The notes under the pieces were generated by a model. That model saw only the letters and a program-made list of their open reading frames with translations. It was not told where the DNA came from and made no database searches. Of a stretch of 7,527 bases of DNA, positions 6,211 to 7,527 are shown piece after piece (the stretch's first letter is position 1; each line of letters starts with the position of its first letter). Where the stretch lies: contig CAZAFW010000065.1 of NCBI GenBank assembly GCA_964484935.1, positions 1-7,527 on the forward strand. The letters run 5' to 3'. The position numbers were made by a program, and so were the translations under genes. Source of the DNA: BM714 sp964484935. GTDB taxonomy: Bacteria; Bacillota; Clostridia; Peptostreptococcales; BM714.

Positions 6211-7403
6211 AAAAATACTTGAAGAAAACCATGATGATACTGATGTCCGCAATTCTTGTTATGAGCTCTGTGGGGATGGCCTTTGCGGACGAGGCGGAAA
6301 GCGGGGACGCTGAGGTTGAAAATATAGAAGCCAACAGAAGCGAAACATCAATAAGCTACAATAAAAGCTGGATAACGGAAAAGGTTGTCGCAATTGACGG
6401 CATTGCCTATGTCCCGCTTTTGCAGATAGCGTCGTTGCTGGGTTTTGACACTTCATACGACGAGCCGACCGACACATTGGAAATATCGAGCGACTGGAAT
6501 CCGGAAAATTTCAGGGGAAGCGCACAGCTTGTCTTTGCAAACGGAACAACATACAACGGCGGCTATGAAAACTGGAAATTCGATGGAGAAGGCACATTGA
6601 CATTTCCCGACGGGTCCAGCTATGAAGGACATTTTGCGGGCGGAGTCATGAGCGGAGAAGGCAAGTACTCAGCGGCTAACGGAGATGTCTATGAGGGTCT
6701 TTTCGCGGACAATACCTACTGCGGCTATGGGGAATACACATACGCAAATGGAGACCTTGTTGAGGCGGAATTTGAAGGAGGAACATTCGAAGGATATGCA
6801 TGTGTGGATTTAAGCGGGACAGACGAGAAAGAGCAAGTGAAGGCTTACAAATGGGAAAGCCCTTTTGAGACTTTCGACATTCAAAGCAAGGCCTTTGACA
6901 GAAGCTTGTTCAACGGAACCGTGGAAATAGTTTATGCTAACGGGAACACTTACGATGGAGGCGTAACCAACAGCATGAAAAACGGCAAAGGCGAATTTAC
7001 AGCTTTCGACGGAACAAAATACGACGGAAATTTCATGATGGGCAAAAAGACCGGATACGCGTCAGTTGAATATCCGGACGGAAGCATGTACAAAGGATAC
7101 TTCAAAGACGGCGCATACAATGGTTATGGAAAGCTTTACTACCAAAACGGAGACGTTTACGACGGCGCATGGAAAAACGGTGAAAGAGAAGGCTACGGAA
7201 AGTATACCGAAGCCAACGGAAACTATTTCTACGGAATATGGCAAAACGATCTGAAACATACGAAATACGAAGAAGACGACGAGGACTACGAAGGCTACGG
7301 AACATATGTTGTAAACAAGAAAAACACATCCGACGGCGAAACCGACAAGTACAAGCAGAAATGGAACGAAGGCAAGCTGATAAGGGAGCGCAAAGACAAT
7401 TGA
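6207..7403 (+). CDS. Exported MORN-repeat protein with copper-amine-oxidase-N1-like segment, 398 aa
   Basis: Residues 1-27 are a signal peptide (KKYLKKTMMILMSAILVMSS, probable cleavage after MAFA), so the protein is exported. An acidic linker follows. Residues about 58-95 (VVAIDGIAYVPLLQIASLLGF) resemble one copper-amine-oxidase N1-like unit (PF07833 type), which is common in clostridial surface proteins and does not imply catalysis. Then come MORN repeats of 23-residue period (YxGxFxxGxxxGxGxxxxxxG). Four start at residues 116, 139, 162 and 185 (the last degenerate). A 44-residue linker separates these from repeats starting at 249, 272, 295 and 318, with a decayed ninth after 341 broken by an acidic EEDDED insert. 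The start follows AAAGGAG. The 67-base gap to the LxxG gene has no terminator or clear promoter, so co-transcription is likely. MORN repeats mediate lipid or protein contacts in other systems; the role here is unknown. Confidence 0.88.
   Translation: MKKYLKKTMMILMSAILVMSSVGMAFADEAESGDAEVENIEANRSETSISYNKSWITEKVVAIDGIAYVPLLQIASLLGFDTSYDEPTDTLEISSDWNPENFRGSAQLVFANGTTYNGGYENWKFDGEGTLTFPDGSSYEGHFAGGVMSGEGKYSAANGDVYEGLFADNTYCGYGEYTYANGDLVEAEFEGGTFEGYACVDLSGTDEKEQVKAYKWESPFETFDIQSKAFDRSLFNGTVEIVYANGNTYDGGVTNSMKNGKGEFTAFDGTKYDGNFMMGKKTGYASVEYPDGSMYKGYFKDGAYNGYGKLYYQNGDVYDGAWKNGEREGYGKYTEANGNYFYGIWQNDLKHTKYEEDDEDYEGYGTYVVNKKNTSDGETDKYKQKWNEGKLIRERKDN
6507..6818 (+). repeat. MORN block A (coding)
   Basis: This encodes a half-repeat opening (FRGSAQLVFANGTTYNGG) followed by MORN units at 23-residue spacing. 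Three are canonical. The fourth is degenerate because VEAEF replaces the usual YxGxF. Confidence 0.85.
6909..7220 (+). repeat. MORN block B (coding)
   Basis: Block B opens with the matching half-repeat FNGTVEIVYANGNTYDGG and continues with four well-formed MORN units. It aligns to block A with a constant 133-residue offset and no gaps. Confidence 0.85.
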
Positions 7404-7427
7404 AGAGACTGATTTTGAAAGACAAGT

Positions 7428-7469
7428 AAAGGCGGGGTGAATATGCGATAGCATATTCACCCCGCTTTT
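7428..7469. terminator. Strong stem-loop terminator closing the operon
   Basis: GCGGGGTGAATATGC (7432-7446) and its perfect complement (7451-7465) form a 15-bp stem around the loop GATA. The stem is flanked by AAAG before and TTTT after, so it could also work in the reverse direction. It lies 28 bases beyond the MORN gene stop and separates this operon from the promoter at 7493. Confidence 0.88.
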
Positions 7470-7492
7470 ATGTTAAATCTTTGTTGATTTTG

Positions 7493-7520
7493 TTGACAAA
7501 GACTTTTTTCATGGTAGTAT
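7493..7520 (+). promoter_or_regulatory. Predicted promoter for a gene beyond the right edge
   Basis: A perfect TTGACA (7493-7498), a 16-base spacer and TAGTAT (7515-7520) preceded by TG at 7512-7513 form an extended -10 promoter. It lies just after the operon terminator and points out of the window, so its gene is not visible. Confidence 0.65.
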
Positions 7521-7527
7521 ATGAGTA

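Noticed and set aside
7062..7460. Minus-strand open frame (132 codons, hydrophobic) at the MORN gene end
   Set aside because: It starts inside the terminator stem and its Val/Phe-rich composition is the reverse reading of AAC/GAA codons in the MORN gene.
1..7527. CRISPR arrays, tRNA or rRNA genes, insertion sequences
   Set aside because: I saw no direct-repeat/spacer pattern, no cloverleaf-like tRNA sequence, no rRNA-like stretch and no transposase-like protein on either strand.

Overview
The window looks like a chromosomal segment of a low-to-moderate G+C Gram-positive anaerobe, most likely a clostridial Firmicute. Reasons: purine-rich GGAGG-type ribosome binding sites before every gene, frequent ATA (Ile) and AGA/AGG (Arg) codons, MMPL and LxxG-heptad proteins of the type found in Firmicutes, a copper-amine-oxidase-N1-like segment, and Lys-rich signal peptides. 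I cannot name a species.

Region 1 (1-1100) is very AT-rich; two lines counted by hand gave about 22-28 % G+C. It carries a minus-strand gene for a single-pass membrane protein of unknown function (44-583) and a plus-strand gene for a 71-residue two-helix membrane protein (774-989). Neither has a recognisable family. Region 2 (1101-1225) is a terminator zone with a minus-strand intrinsic terminator and a perfect 20-bp inverted repeat.

Region 3 (1226-7469) is richer in G+C (about 45-50 % where counted) and looks like one functional unit. A TetR-family repressor (minus strand, 1226-1804) faces a plus-strand run of three genes: an MMPL/HAE3-type RND permease (2003-4102), a secreted LxxG heptad-repeat protein related to the extracytoplasmic part of YhgE/Pip proteins (4133-6139), and a secreted MORN-repeat protein with a copper-amine-oxidase-N1-like segment (6207-7403). 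The divergent promoter region has two near-identical palindromic operators (core ACTGACCGGTCAGT), one just downstream of each predicted -10 element. This predicts autorepression and coordinated control of the operon. A strong stem-loop terminator closes the unit at 7428-7469. A further promoter near the right edge (7493-7520) points to a gene outside the window.

Working model (inference): the repressor senses a hydrophobic or amphiphilic ligand and releases both promoters. The permease uses the proton gradient to move that compound or an envelope lipid out of the membrane. The LxxG protein acts outside the membrane as a separate elongated partner of a permease that has no such repeats itself. 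The MORN protein is a further surface component, probably co-transcribed. The most interesting point is the separate-polypeptide arrangement of permease and LxxG coiled coil, next to an exported MORN protein.
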